From Gamsiella multidivaricata (lineage: Eukaryota > Mortierellomycota > Mortierellomycetes > Mortierellales > Mortierellaceae): DNA of 64,000 bases. The translations under genes were made by a program, and so were the position numbers. The notes below the pieces were generated by a model. The model was not told the DNA's origin. It saw nothing but the letters and a program-made list of their open reading frames with translations, and searched no databases. Location of the stretch: NCBI RefSeq assembly GCF_025024155.1, contig NW_026251756.1, forward strand, positions 1-64,000. Direction: 5' to 3'. Numbering within the stretch: the stretch's first letter is position 1; every line of letters starts with the position of its first letter. Positions 1 through 10,458 of this stretch are shown here, in pieces.

Positions 1-1318
1 TATAAGAGCCCTTCAAACGTAGGATTAGACAGCAATCAATCATCGGATAAACCTCTGATTCCACCCTAGAACCCCTCCGACTCCTGACTATTTGCAGTTT
101 CTTGGACGGAGCTTGTGCACAGTTGACAGCCCAGTAATTAGGGCTACCACAATAGAAGCAGGCATTGGTATCCTTACGATGTTTTCTTTCTTCGGGGCTT
201 AGGTGGCGAGCTTGGCTCAAATCCATGGCCATGGAGGGAGCAGAGAGGGCTGGCAAAGCTGGAGCTGGAGCAGGAGAGACGGCGGGGCGGGAGACAGTAA
301 TCGGAGGTCGAGATGTTGAAGAGGTTGTGGAGGAATTGGAGCGATGTGTGATCGGACTGTATTGTTTTTCCACGTAGCGGGCATATTGTCGTTTGTCGAT
401 GTTGATGGCCTTGGCAGTAAATTCGGAAAACTCTTTGGGCTCGTCAACGAGGGCAAGCATGTCTTTGACGGCGTCTTTCAAGCCTAGTCGGTTCTGGGAG
501 ATCTTGGCAGCGTCGTTCCAGTCGGTCTCGGACGCGAGTTCCACAAATTTGTTGGTGTAGTCCATCGCAGAACCCTTCTGTCGCAGCGAGCGGAGTTGGA
601 CTTCCGCAACAACGTGGGCATTCTGAATGCCAAAGTTTTCGGACATAGTCGTGGTGAAGGTATCGTAGCTGGAGATAATCATTGGACGAGCGGCAGGAGG
701 CTTGTTGAAGTCGGCGATATATTGTTCCATGTATTTGAAGGCTGAGCCTTCTCCCAAGCGGGAGATAGCAAACAGGATCTTGTCGGTGTCGTTTGGGTAC
801 TGGGTTGCGTTGGCGGTGAAAAACAGGGATAGGTGGGACAGGAAAGTCTTCCATTCTTCTCGTTTGCCAGAGAATGCGGTGGGCGGTGGGACTTTGGGCT
901 TGCTGGAAGACGCTTGTGGGACCGCGGTGGAGGCGGACAGCTTCGCGGCCTCGACGTCCCCCTTGGTGGCCGAATTAGCTGCAGCATCGCGGCGGAAAGT
1001 ATCAACAGATCGGCGGATCTCATCTAAGTCCACGCGGATGGCGACATGGATCAAATTACTAGCTTGGGTAACCACCTCGATCTTGTCCATCTCGGTTTGC
1101 TTGTGGATTTGGGCGGGGATACCGACGGTTACAGCGTTCTCAATCATAGCTAGTCTCGGATCCAGGCCATTAACAAGGTTTCGGAAGAATTCAAAGTGGT
1201 TGTGTAGGAACAGAAGAGACGGTTCGATGGTCGTGAGACTCTTAATGTCGTTTTCAATAGCAGTGATGCGTGCATCCATGGCGGTGAGGAGCTGAAGAGC
1301 GTCAGGAGTAGCGGCCAT
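1..1318 (-). CDS. Gag-like protein of a Ty3/Gypsy-type LTR retrotransposon, 3' end cut by window edge
   Basis: An open frame of about 439 codons runs from an ATG at 1318 leftwards off the window with no stop. The N-terminal third is helical and charged. It is followed by a retrotransposon capsid-like stretch (TAFSGKREEWKTFLSHLSLF, then a conserved W-K/F pattern, and LRQKGSAMDYTNKFVELAS) typical of fungal Ty3/Gypsy Gag. Near residues 395-410 lies one zinc knuckle, CFYCGSPNYWAVNC. It has the spacing CX2CX4HX4C, but the histidine position is tyrosine (codon TAC at 131-133). No in-frame stop is visible, so the copy is young or still selected, but the knuckle change could weaken RNA binding. The pol region would lie beyond the left edge. 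The neighbours are other transposon remnants. Family assignment is by motif and layout only. Confidence 0.72.
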   Translation of the reverse strand, partial: MAATPDALQLLTAMDARITAIENDIKSLTTIEPSLLFLHNHFEFFRNLVNGLDPRLAMIENAVTVGIPAQIHKQTEMDKIEVVTQASNLIHVAIRVDLDEIRRSVDTFRRDAAANSATKGDVEAAKLSASTAVPQASSSKPKVPPPTAFSGKREEWKTFLSHLSLFFTANATQYPNDTDKILFAISRLGEGSAFKYMEQYIADFNKPPAARPMIISSYDTFTTTMSENFGIQNAHVVAEVQLRSLRQKGSAMDYTNKFVELASETDWNDAAKISQNRLGLKDAVKDMLALVDEPKEFSEFTAKAINIDKRQYARYVEKQYSPITHRSNSSTTSSTSRPPITVSRPAVSPAPAPALPALSAPSMAMDLSQARHLSPEERKHRKDTNACFYCGSPNYWAVNCAQAPSKKLQIVRSRRGSRVESEVYPMIDCCLILRLKGSY

Positions 1319-1502
1319 GGCAGGACAAAATCAAAAAAATAGTAAAAAGGTCAAGGTTGTGTGATCTAGCAACGTCACGAACCTATGCTTATTCAGAGTC
1401 AAGATGACCTTCTTAAGCGTGGCAGGACAGAACAAGGGGAAGGAGGTGCAGTTTGGGAAACAGGGTCAAGAAAGCGTAGATATATTGAAGTTGCTAGATA
1501 AG

Positions 1503-1643
1503 CAGTGTTTCTCAAAAATATTCGATTTTTATTCGACTCGTGCTAGGACAATGTAACTGTCGAATCGAATTTCGAATTTCATTCGAATTTTACATTGGCC
1601 TAGCACGAGTCGAATAAAAGTCGAATATTTTTGAGAAACACTG
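1503..1643. mobile_element. hAT-type MITE, 141 bp, with 8-bp target-site duplication
   Basis: The element begins CAGTGTTTCTCAAAAATATT and ends with the reverse complement of almost the same string. The terminal inverted repeats of about 55 bp include the arms around GACTCGTGCTAGG, so most of the element can fold back. The flanks are an exact 8-bp direct repeat, TAGATAAG, at 1495-1502 and 1644-1651. The CAGTG-TTCTCAA terminus and the 8-bp duplication are hallmarks of hAT superfamily elements. There is no coding capacity, so it must have been mobilised in trans. The perfect duplication suggests a fairly recent insertion. Confidence 0.88.
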
Positions 1644-1670
1644 TAGATAAGGAATAAAAGGTACAGAACT

Positions 1671-2415
1671 ATGGGATATATATATGTTTCTCATTGCCTT
1701 CGTGTAACGGTCGTACGCGTTGCCAAGAGTCGACCGATCACTTGCCAAGTATCGATCGATCGTGTCGTGGCACGCGACATCAAGGAGTTGTGCGATCAGT
1801 TCCACGTCAACATAGTGGCAGCTTCGGCATATCGTCCGCAAACAATTGGAAAAGTTGAAAATTACAACAAATTCATGGTGCAGCAACTCGCCCGTTGTCT
1901 TGTGGAGGAAAGGAGCCCAGTCGACCAATGGACCGAGCATCTGGGTCGAGTGACATGGACATGGTGAGTGCATCAACCACAAGTTGCGGGATGAATTCCC
2001 TCGGGACTGGATGACAGTTGAGACTCAATAACATGTGGCTGCGTACGATCCTCTTTTTAACTGTCCCTCCAATTCTCGGACGTACGAGAGGCGATCTCTT
2101 TCCAGGGTACCTTCATCCTCCTGCTCAAAATGGAATGGGTCCCGTTCGTTCTGCATCGGTTGGCGGGCCATCTGGCCGAACACTGCTCCGTAGGACGACA
2201 CAGGTTGGGAAGCCTGTATTGCTTTACGACAACGGATGCAGCAAGAACAAGCCCCGGAAATTAGAACCTCGAGGAAAGGACCGTACTGGGTGCACTCCAG
2301 GTTGGCTGGAGGTGCTTACCGATTAAATAAGGTAAAAGTTGGGCGGCTCTGGCTATATCGAAGTGGAAGGGTCATCAATTATGAAAGGCTGGCTGAGTAT
2401 GTGGAAAGAGGGTAA
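1671..2415 (+). pseudogene. Degenerate Ty3/Gypsy integrase relic
   Basis: Frame 1671-1967 contains SAYRPQTIGKVENYNKFMVQ, a clear match to the retroviral-type integrase core signature (SAYHPQTDGQVER-N), preceded by a CDQFHVNIVAA segment. A second frame at 2275-2412 gives KGPYWVHSRLAGGAYRLN, the typical post-integrase KGPY-V...GGAY motif. The two lie in different frames and are separated by stops, so the gene is frameshifted and has lost the DDE catalytic residues upstream. It is on the opposite strand to the Gag at 1-1318, so it comes from a different element or a rearranged one. Confidence 0.7.
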
Positions 2416-2992
2416 AGGGAGTAAAGGAAGGAAGAGAAAAAAAAAAAGGGCGAGACACGAGAGGTCTTGTTTGCTCCCTTTTCCCCTCCTCCCCCTGATT
2501 GTTATGATTTCCATTTTGGACAACCAAATATGCTTGCTTATTCTTGCCCCGCATGTTTCTGTATCGTAATAGCCCTGACGATGTGCACATCGCTCTCCAA
2601 TCGCCTCGCGGTATTCCCACGAACATCTGTCCACGGTCCGCACTTTATCGAACGGCTTGTCGCAATACCAAAAATATGCATGAGGCCCATCGTACTTTTT
2701 GTGGAGGTGATCGATGCAAACAGTCGTCTTCACTGACAGAACTGCTGCATCAATTTTGATCTAATTTCTAATTTTGGACCAATGATTCATCGCCATCACA
2801 CCATGCTCATCGGCAGCACTCTATCGTCATCAACCAATGGCAGCATGACCTGAGATGTCTTCCCCTCATTCATAAATGGCGCGCTGTTGCCCCTCATTCC
2901 TCTTTTCCATTTTAACCCATTGTTTTCATTTCAACTCTCGCACCACACTCTTCCACGCACCCTCCTGCCAATTGTCAGCAACCTCATATACC

Positions 2993-3614
2993 ATGTCGTC
3001 CTCATCTTCACGTTCGTCTCGACGCGCTACCCGCTCCACATCATCACCGTTTGACTCGCCCGCACTCGTGCCCATCGGGCTATCAACGCCGAAGCCCACA
3101 GATGCGTCGTCAAGTCGTTCCGACCGCGTCGTGTCGATCAGCAATGCCGTGGAGGTATGCGAGCTGGAGAGCGCCACTGATCACACTCCCGATGGCAGCC
3201 CCTCCCAACGTCGATCCAATTGTTGCATCGGATCGCGTGGAACAGCCTCTGGACGTGGCGACCTCGAAGGTGATCAAAGCAGACGCGACCTCGTCTCCCT
3301 CCGTCGAACCAGTGGCCCCTGCGTCGATCCTCAAGCAGCCTATGGAGGATTTTTACCAAACACCGGATGCTGCGACCAAAAAGCGACGCCGTGCCACCGT
3401 GACTGACCTCGTGGAGGAAATGATGGAGCAGATCAAGGCCGTCAGGCGTATGGAAGGGAACCCAGACGGAGCGAAATTAGCGTTCCGCATAGCCCGATTG
3501 GCTGGCAACGAGCTGGAAGACATGCATCGCACATGGGAGATGGAGGCATATTACGAGGCATACAAGAACTTCTTGGAACAGCGCCCTCCGAGATTGCCTT
3601 ATCGTGATCGTTAG
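2993..3614 (+). pseudogene. Frameshifted coding remnant of unknown family, possibly a retroelement
   Basis: Two overlapping frames look like one broken protein. A Ser/Arg-rich start (MSSSSSRSSRRATRSTSSPF) opens at 2993. Around 3190 the plausible coding frame shifts by +1 and continues through PASILKQPMEDFYQTPD, a basic KKRRR patch and a helical acidic tail (VEEMMEQIKAVRRMEGNPDG) to a stop at 3612-3614. No recognised domain is visible. The low-complexity N-terminus plus charged helical C-terminus, and the transposon surroundings, would suit a retroelement Gag. It could also be a dead host gene or a genuine two-exon gene with a missed intron. Confidence 0.35.
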
Positions 3615-3816
3615 ATGAAAGGGTCGGGAAAGTCGAAGGCAAACCGAGAGTAACCACATGAGGAGTTTATACTCGCTTGGCTAGCTACAGATAGCCGGGG
3701 TGTATCTAAGAGGTACGGGGGATCAAGAAAGGTGCGGTGTAGTGAATGAGAATCATTCGCAAAGTTGATATTAGATCACGGGGAAGAGCACCACCCCAGA
3801 ATAAAAGAATAAACGG

Positions 3817-3834
3817 TCTGGTTCCTGAACCAGA
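3817..3834. other. Short perfect hairpin (8-bp arms) in transposon-rich spacer
   Basis: TCTGGTTC-CT-GAACCAGA is a perfect 8-bp inverted repeat with a 2-nt centre, directly followed by a T-run. It lies 200 bp downstream of the frameshifted remnant. Function is unknown. The surrounding 3615-4588 shows no convincing gene, only AT-rich spacer and possible LTR-like sequence. Confidence 0.4.
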
Positions 3835-4588
3835 GTCTTTTTTCCACCTAAATCATTTGTATCAAACATTGCTTTCGTCCAGATTGTCCGGATAATACTG
3901 CATCATCGACAGACATTGTACTTGCCCTGCAACGCTTCCCCGATCACCAATCGTCTCATTGAGCATCCATCATCGGCCTACCCTCGTAAAACGGTATTAT
4001 AAAGGTCCAATGGAGGCCTGATCAGTGAACATTGGCATACAACGACTCTAGAAAGGTGAACTTCATTGTCACGACTCCTCACTTCACCGAATATCACATG
4101 TGCGAACTCCTTGCAACCGATCCAGTCATTCCCAAAGGAATATAGTCCTAGCTCGCACCATTTAGCTAAACAGATCCCCTTTCCATTTACGTCTAGTCTA
4201 TTTTACCTTTGTGTTCATACATTCCGATCTAAATGAAGACCCTGAACCACGAACCAGTAAGTGACCGAAGCACGCTCTTGCAGAAGTCCTAATCGCGTGG
4301 CGTCCCCTATTGTAAATAGGACTAATGGTAGAAGTTACAAAACTCGTTGTTAGACCCCTACACAGCAGTGCCTCGAGGAACCCCTGGCCAGATCGAGGAT
4401 GCCTGCTCCAATGCAATCGTTTTGAGCATCTGTGGGATCTAGGATCATAGAGACCTAGGTATCAAGGGAATCTGAACCAAGAGAATCTGGGGTAAAAGAG
4501 TGATTTATTCGATGTTTGATTAATGCTGCTATCTAGCGTGTAGATAGGGTTTATATACTGGCTGAGTCGACTCCAATAGTGCTCTGGA

Positions 4589-5607
4589 ATGTTTGTAGAA
4601 AATGGGCGAAGCACCTATGACATCATTGTGTGCTGGGCCGAGCATAAACCTTTTGTACTCAAGAACTCTCGAATGATCTGGCCGCACATACAGACATTGC
4701 CCCTTAGAGAGAACATGCGAACAGAGGGAAACCCACTCAACCAGTCTTTTACAAAATGGCTGCTCGACATTGGCAATGGCACGGAGCCAACAGTGGATCC
4801 AGGAATATACGATGATTTGGTCAGGATTCAGACCAGTTTGTCTTCAACCCACCCGACCCCGTCACCAGGGACAACCCTTCCGAAAAGCAGTTCATCAGGG
4901 AGATTTACCCCGATATTGAGACCGCTTCCTTGCAGCCAGCTCTTTTGGAAGGTCGGGCTATACTGACGACACTAAATGCTGATGTTGACAGAGTCAATGC
5001 TATGGCAACTCAGATGCTTTTTAATGGGGGTCAAGGTGAAGGACAGGTTTACCGCAGCCAGGACAAAGTAACGGATGATATCAACGATACCGTGTGTCCT
5101 GTGGAGTATATGCATTCTCTCAATCCTCCAAGTATGCCTCCCCACGAGTTGCTGTTGAAGATGGGCCAGCCCATCATTCTTCTTCGAAACATGGACGCCA
5201 AATCCGGCCTCTGCAATGGTACCCGTCTAATTGTTCGAGCACTCCGTCGGAGATATATCAGTGCCGAGATTCTTAACGGTGACTTCAGGAGACGAACGGT
5301 CCTTATTCCACGCATACTTCTTACGACCCTGGACGACGGATCTACGCCGATCAAGTTCACTAGGCACCAGTTTCCTGTCAAGCCTGCGTTTTCCATGACC
5401 ATTAACAAGGCGTAAGGACAAATACTTGACCATGTTGGTGTGTATCATCCTCAGCATGTCTTTGGTGCTGGGCAATTGTATGTCGACTTCTCGCGTTGCA
5501 AACACCGAGACAACCTCAAGGTTCTGGTCGAAAATAGTGCCACAGATGGAATGGAGGGCGTTTACACGCGGAATATCGTTTGTAGAAATCTGCTGAACGT
5601 CCAATAA
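4589..5607 (+). pseudogene. PIF1-like helicase C-terminal part of a Helitron, broken
   Basis: The C-terminal half of a PIF1/RecD-type helicase of the kind fused to Rep in Helitrons is recognisable. It has LPLRENMR and FTKWLLDIGNG, then ALLEGRAILTTLNADVDRVN, MGQPIILLRNMDAKSGLCNG (GxPVxLLRNLDxxxGLCNGTR) and FSMTINKA. Breaks seen: the frame shifts near 4830 between IYDDLVRIQT and the following FVFNPPDPV. The conserved Gln of the TINKAQGQ motif is replaced by a TAA stop at 5413-5415. After that stop the same frame continues GQILDHVGVY...FSRCKHRDNL to the natural stop at 5605-5607. The Walker A region and any Rep domain are missing upstream. This is a dead, 5'-truncated copy. Confidence 0.85.
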
Positions 5608-5661
5608 ATCTATTTTTTTTTATAACAGTGCAATAAAGCTATTTTATTTTTTTGTCTCGGA

Positions 5662-5693
5662 CCCGTGGCGTATGCCACGGGCAGTTCTACTAG
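5662..5693 (+). mobile_element. Helitron-like 3' terminus: hairpin plus CTAG
   Basis: An 8-bp perfect stem CCCGTGGC/GCCACGGG with a GTAT loop (5662-5681) is followed 8 nt later by CTAG (5690-5693). A short GC-rich palindrome about 10 nt before a terminal CTRR is the diagnostic 3' end of Helitrons. It lies 55 bp downstream of the helicase remnant on the same strand, which makes a chance match unlikely. The base after CTAG is C rather than the usual T, so the exact end is uncertain. The 5' terminus was not found. Confidence 0.7.
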
Positions 5694-6395
5694 CTGATAG
5701 AATAAAATCCAGAGTCCCTGAGGCTATGATATTCAGATACGGATCCAGTCTCTTCTAAAAATTGGGGATGTTTTAATTGAATTAGCAAGCTGGATAAACG
5801 AAAGCTAGGCCATCTCGTGAATTGGCCATAAAAAGAGCATTGGGCAGCACTGGAAGTAATCGGTCAGTCCCATTTGCTCATCATTCAACTGGGTCATTTT
5901 CAATGGGAGGTATCTTGCAGAACACGCAAATACGCAAATATTTCAAAGATTAGTATTTCTGTTTCATTTCTGAAATAGTGCTACTCAGAAGGTCTCGATC
6001 ATTCGCCAAAAAGGAAATGAAGAATGGCTACAAAAGCAACTATGCGACGATGTAATCTAGCTCCTATACCACCTAGTCCGCGGTAAAGACCGCCAGAAGT
6101 ACTCCTTCATGATCCCCCTCCCCCCTTCCCCTCTGTAAGAACGAGAGCGCAAATGCAGCACCATCAAGAAAGAATCGTCTGCAGACTGTGTTTAGTTCTG
6201 ATCAAAATCCATTACAATATCTAAAAAGAAGAGGACATAATTCCAGGAACAGGAACCAGGCACACGTCAAACAAATATAACTAGTAGTGGCAATAAAAGG
6301 TGAGCGCTACACACTTTATTCCGAGAAACATTGGCGCAGATAAAAAGCTGCGGATAAAAAACATTGAGAACTAAAAAATACTGAGGAGAGGGCTC
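5694..6395. other. Spacer between Helitron end and first phosphodiesterase gene
   Basis: No gene is visible. The right part must include the 3' UTR of the phosphodiesterase gene on the minus strand. The sequence is AT-rich without a clear repeat. Confidence 0.5.
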
Positions 6396-8619
6396 TTAAA
6401 AGGTCCCGCACAGCTTCTTATTCCAGGGCTTGGAATCACGCTTGAAGAGCTTGCCCCAGCTCGAAGTATCCTTGGCCTGGGGCAAATCATCGTGACCGTG
6501 ATCGCTAGAATCGGCCTCTGCGCGCTTCTTCAGTGCAAACGAGATCTTTGTGCAAGAATCCGAGCTCTTGCCGGCGCGGAGGTCGCAGATCATTTCGGTC
6601 TGACAGGTGCTGCCAGTAGCACACGCCGCAATCTTGTTAGCGGACTTTCCACGGTAGGTCCAGTACTGCTGGAAGGCCGCAGAGTTGGACTCGAACGTGG
6701 TCGTAACGTTGTGCCACCACGACGCGCTCAAAGGAGCATTGTCGGCGATGGGAGCATACGCACCATAGGCCTTGCGAGCAGAGTACTCCAGGTGCCAGTT
6801 GGGAGACGAACCAGACGCATCCCAAGAGGCGGCCTGGTTGAGGTCTGCAACATAGGTCTGGGCATCGAACACGTTCCAGCTCTTAGTATCGACCTTGTAG
6901 ACACGGAAACCAGGATTGAGGTCAGTGTATGGAGTGACTGAGGGTCCAATCCAAGCGGTCGAGATAGCGTTCTGAGTGCTCTTAGCGCCAGGTCCATAAT
7001 AGAGCGCGAACTCGTCATAGTGGGTGTGTCCGAAGAACTGCTCAGCAATGACGTGAGGAGAGTAGCGCTGGACGACCTGATAGTAGAGAGCGGACCAGTT
7101 CTGCAAGCAATCTGTCTGTGACGGACCGACGTGACCAATGATCCAAACACGCTCACCGGCATCCTCAGCAGCCTGGAGTTGAGTGATTAGCCACTTGAGC
7201 TCTCCATTAGGGTCGTAGTCTTTAGTATGACCATAGAGGTACAGGTTCATGCTATAACAAAAGTTGGTATTGAGAGAGATGATGCGGAAGCCAGGAGTAG
7301 GACTGACAGTGTAGGCACCATAATTCTTGACAGAGTTCACGGCATCAGCAGGCAGCCAATGAGACCAGTCGTTAGCCAAGCTGCTGTACAGCCAAGAGAT
7401 GTCACCGCCAGAAGCCTTGGTTGGGAACAGGCTAAATAATAAAAAATAAACGAATAAAAATATAAAAATAAGCGAATATAAATAAATGAGGAAAGTGAGT
7501 TAGGGGATGAGGTTTGCAAGACAAAGATGATCACAGATGGGGGTCTCAAAACAAACCTACTTTGGTGGTCCGGCCTCGTGGTTCCCGACGGTGGGGTAAA
7601 TATTGATGCCGAGGGAAGCCATGATATTGTAGGCAGCAGCCTCTTCAGGGACGACACTGGTCTGGTTCTCAAGCCAGATATCGTGAGGAGGCACATCGCC
7701 GGTCAAGATCGCAAAGCTCGGCTTCGCGACCGTGGGGACATATTTGAGGAGATCCTGACCCAGTTTGACGGGCGAGTCGCAATTGTAGTCACCCCAAGAT
7801 GAGACAGCGCGGGTGGGGCTGGCAGGTGAATCGGCATACTTGCGGCAACATACGGGCTTGTTGCATGCGCCTTCGGAGCCAGGGGTGTACTGCGCGTCAA
7901 CGTGCCAGCTGAAGGAGATTTCCCATTTCGCACAGAAAGATACGGTTCTCATTAGCACTAGATGATTACAATCGCATGCGCATTGAACGTGCTGCATTAT
8001 CTAAGACTTACTCAGATAGGTGCAAAACATCGACCTGGTTACCGCTAGGTGCAGGGACGACAGGATTGGCGGGCCTGGGTTTAGGGAAGGTCAGGGTACC
8101 GGAGGCGATTGCCGGGGCGGGGCAGGCACCAAGGATCTGGAAACAAATCTCCTTGCCATCGCCACCGGTCAAGTCTGCAGCCAGGAGTGAATCCAAAAGG
8201 ACTGAACCTTGCGAGTAGACCAAGCCAGAGCACTAATGCCAATGAACCGCCTTAGTCGTTAGAGACAAGAAATCAAGGAAGACATTTGAAGATATGCGAT
8301 ATGTGAAGCCCTATTGATTCTTCATAAAAACAAAAAAAAGACGACATACCACATCCGCAGACTGCTTGGAGAGAGAAGGACAAAGCTCGTTGACAGCATC
8401 TAATGCCCAGTTCTTGTTCAGCAATCCCACATCTTTGACACCGACGAGTGCAGCAACACACGCACCACATTCGAGCGTCGACAAGGCTTCGGAGAGCAAG
8501 CCCTTCAGCTTGTCCGTGACCCAATTGCGCTTGTCAAGGCGAACAGGCGCAGCGGGGGCTGCATAGACGGAGCTGGCCATTGCCAATGAGAGGACCGCGG
8601 CGGTAAAATTGATGCGCAT
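6396..8619 (-). CDS. Secreted saposin-B/acid sphingomyelinase-like phosphodiesterase, copy 1
   Basis: Four exons: 8619-8350, 8232-8012, 7908-7561, 7431-6396; 624 aa. Signal peptide about 1-20 (ending SSVYA), then a Lys-Arg processing site. A saposin-B domain spans about 35-135 (CGACVAAL, CSGLVY, CFQILGACP), followed by a Pro-rich linker and a calcineurin-like phosphoesterase domain. Metal and catalytic motifs of the ASM family are complete: D164/H166 (LSDWHVD), D235 (LTGDVPPHD), N273-H274 (VGNHE), H380 (IIGHVGP), H415/H417 (FGHTHYDEF). Predicted function: zinc-dependent hydrolysis of a phosphodiester lipid head group (sphingomyelin-type) outside the cell or in the vacuole; the true substrate is unknown. 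The catalytic Asp164 codon is split by intron 2. The C-terminal tail contains a KR site (LFKRDSKPWNKKLCGTF). First of three tandem copies. A TATA-like TATATATA lies near 8750. Confidence 0.9.
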
Positions 8620-10336
8620 GATTAGTTATTGGGAAATTCAGGCGACCAGCGCTTGGACGGGAGTGTATGGGGTGTTGGAAGGTTGATGGAGTGGGAAGGT
8701 CAGGGAAGGAAAGACGAAGGACGGAAGTAGGAGACATGGAGCATGGGTATATATACGAAAAATGAAATGGACACTGGAAATAGGTACTAGGCTTTGAAGT
8801 ATTCAGAAATAGCGATGGAGTTGATACGTTAGGTTTGAGTTAGCCCACCTGACGGTTTGTGGGGATTTCCAGGGACATCCTAGTGGATGGATTTTGATTT
8901 CCCTTTTTGCACATTGGGACGCACAAGGTTTGGTTTGTTTGCATGGCATTATTGTTAAGTCAAGTAGTCTAGCAGAACGTCAACCTACCCTTCGGAAGAA
9001 CGTTTACAAACGTAGCCCTGCACATGTGTCAGGGGATCGAGGAGGGGGTGGACTAGGAAAGTAATCAGTCCTGGCTCTTTGCCTGCGTATGTGTATTTGT
9101 TTTCTAGCCAGCCACACGTCTTCGTGCTAATTATCACCGCGTTCTTTGGCTGCGTCTCTCGAAATAAGCGTTATGCTATGTGAGCCCCATTTTTATTTTC
9201 TTTCAGCGATGCCTTGCGTGTATAGATGTTTCCTGCAACTATGCAACCCTCCGTATTCTAGCTAGCAACATTTGGAGTCGTTTAATTCTCAGGTACCAAG
9301 CCATACCCCGCCTTTGAGTCCTCAGCTCTCGTTGACACACGCCGTGTCTGATTGAAAAGTTGTCGCGGGGATCCCAATGATAATAATCGGCGCAGTACAA
9401 ATGCATGTTCGTGGATCCCTATTTATGACTCAACAATGAATGAATCTCAAGTCCGCCTCCCCCTCTCGCATCCCGTACCATTTCCTGCCTATCAGTGTAA
9501 CGCACCTAAGGATGAGCTTTGGTCTTTATCACTCAGCGCCTGCGACCTATCCATATTTTTCCCGAGCGTAAATGGCGGCCCAGGTACATATAATTGGCTC
9601 CAGCCAATTAATTGCAATGGCTCTAACGATGAGGTCGTGGACATTATTACCCCTCTCCTCTGGTTCTGGCTCTGGTGTAGATCAACAGACATGTGAACTC
9701 CGACGAATTGATATCGCCGCGTGCGGCATGTGTATCCTAAAGCATCCCTGGATTGGATTGGATGGGAGTGAACGCATGTCCGCCTCCAGGTACGTGTCTT
9801 TCAGAAGCCGTTAAAATATTTGACTATATTCAGTTGCCGACTTTGAGACGATGTTGTATGAAGCGCCGCCTGTAAACCTGAGATTTCCTAATGCACAAAC
9901 ATGCACTGAATGGACGCGAATGGAAGCGCATAAACGCTCCAGAACAGAGAATGCTTTGGCTGGCCAGCGACTATATCCCAAGTGGTACACATGAAAGAAC
10001 ATACACATGTGTGTGGTCTACATTCCACATGAGCAGATAAACAAACGGAGCCCATGGGAATATTTGCAGATTGGCATGGAAGGCGCCCGATTACTTTATG
10101 GGCATCGTCATTGATGAGAGCGCAGGGGGGAGGAACGCAAGGACTGACCAATGCTCACGAGTAAATGGTAGCGGCGCGTAAGGTTGCATTCTGATTGGAT
10201 GGAGGCCTGGCCAATCTGGAAGAGCAAATAGGGTCAATGCAGTCCCCCAACACGCGCTCCTCCACCCGGTGTACAAGCAATGATCAACACAACTGCATTT
10301 CATTCTTCCATTCCTCTATTTATTTATTTACACAAA

Positions 10337-10371
<35 letters not shown>

Positions 10372-10458
10372 CAGTTATATCAATGTACGTGGTGATCGAG
10401 GCGCTTCTATTTTTTTCACACATACAGCTATACTCTGACGCGTGTGCCCATCTACATG
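8620..10458. other. Intergenic region between phosphodiesterase copies 1 and 2
   Basis: The left end is the promoter of copy 1 and the right end the 3' region of copy 2. No coding region stands out. At 9592-9609 lies a perfect inverted repeat AATTGGCT-CC-AGCCAATT that presents CCAAT on both strands. At about 10341-10372 is a run of about 31 T (poly(A) on the coding strand of copy 2) roughly 90 bp beyond its stop. Confidence 0.5.

Noticed and set aside
702..1295. Long open frame on the plus strand (197 codons)
   Set aside because: It is the antisense shadow of the Gag frame, whose motifs lie on the minus strand.
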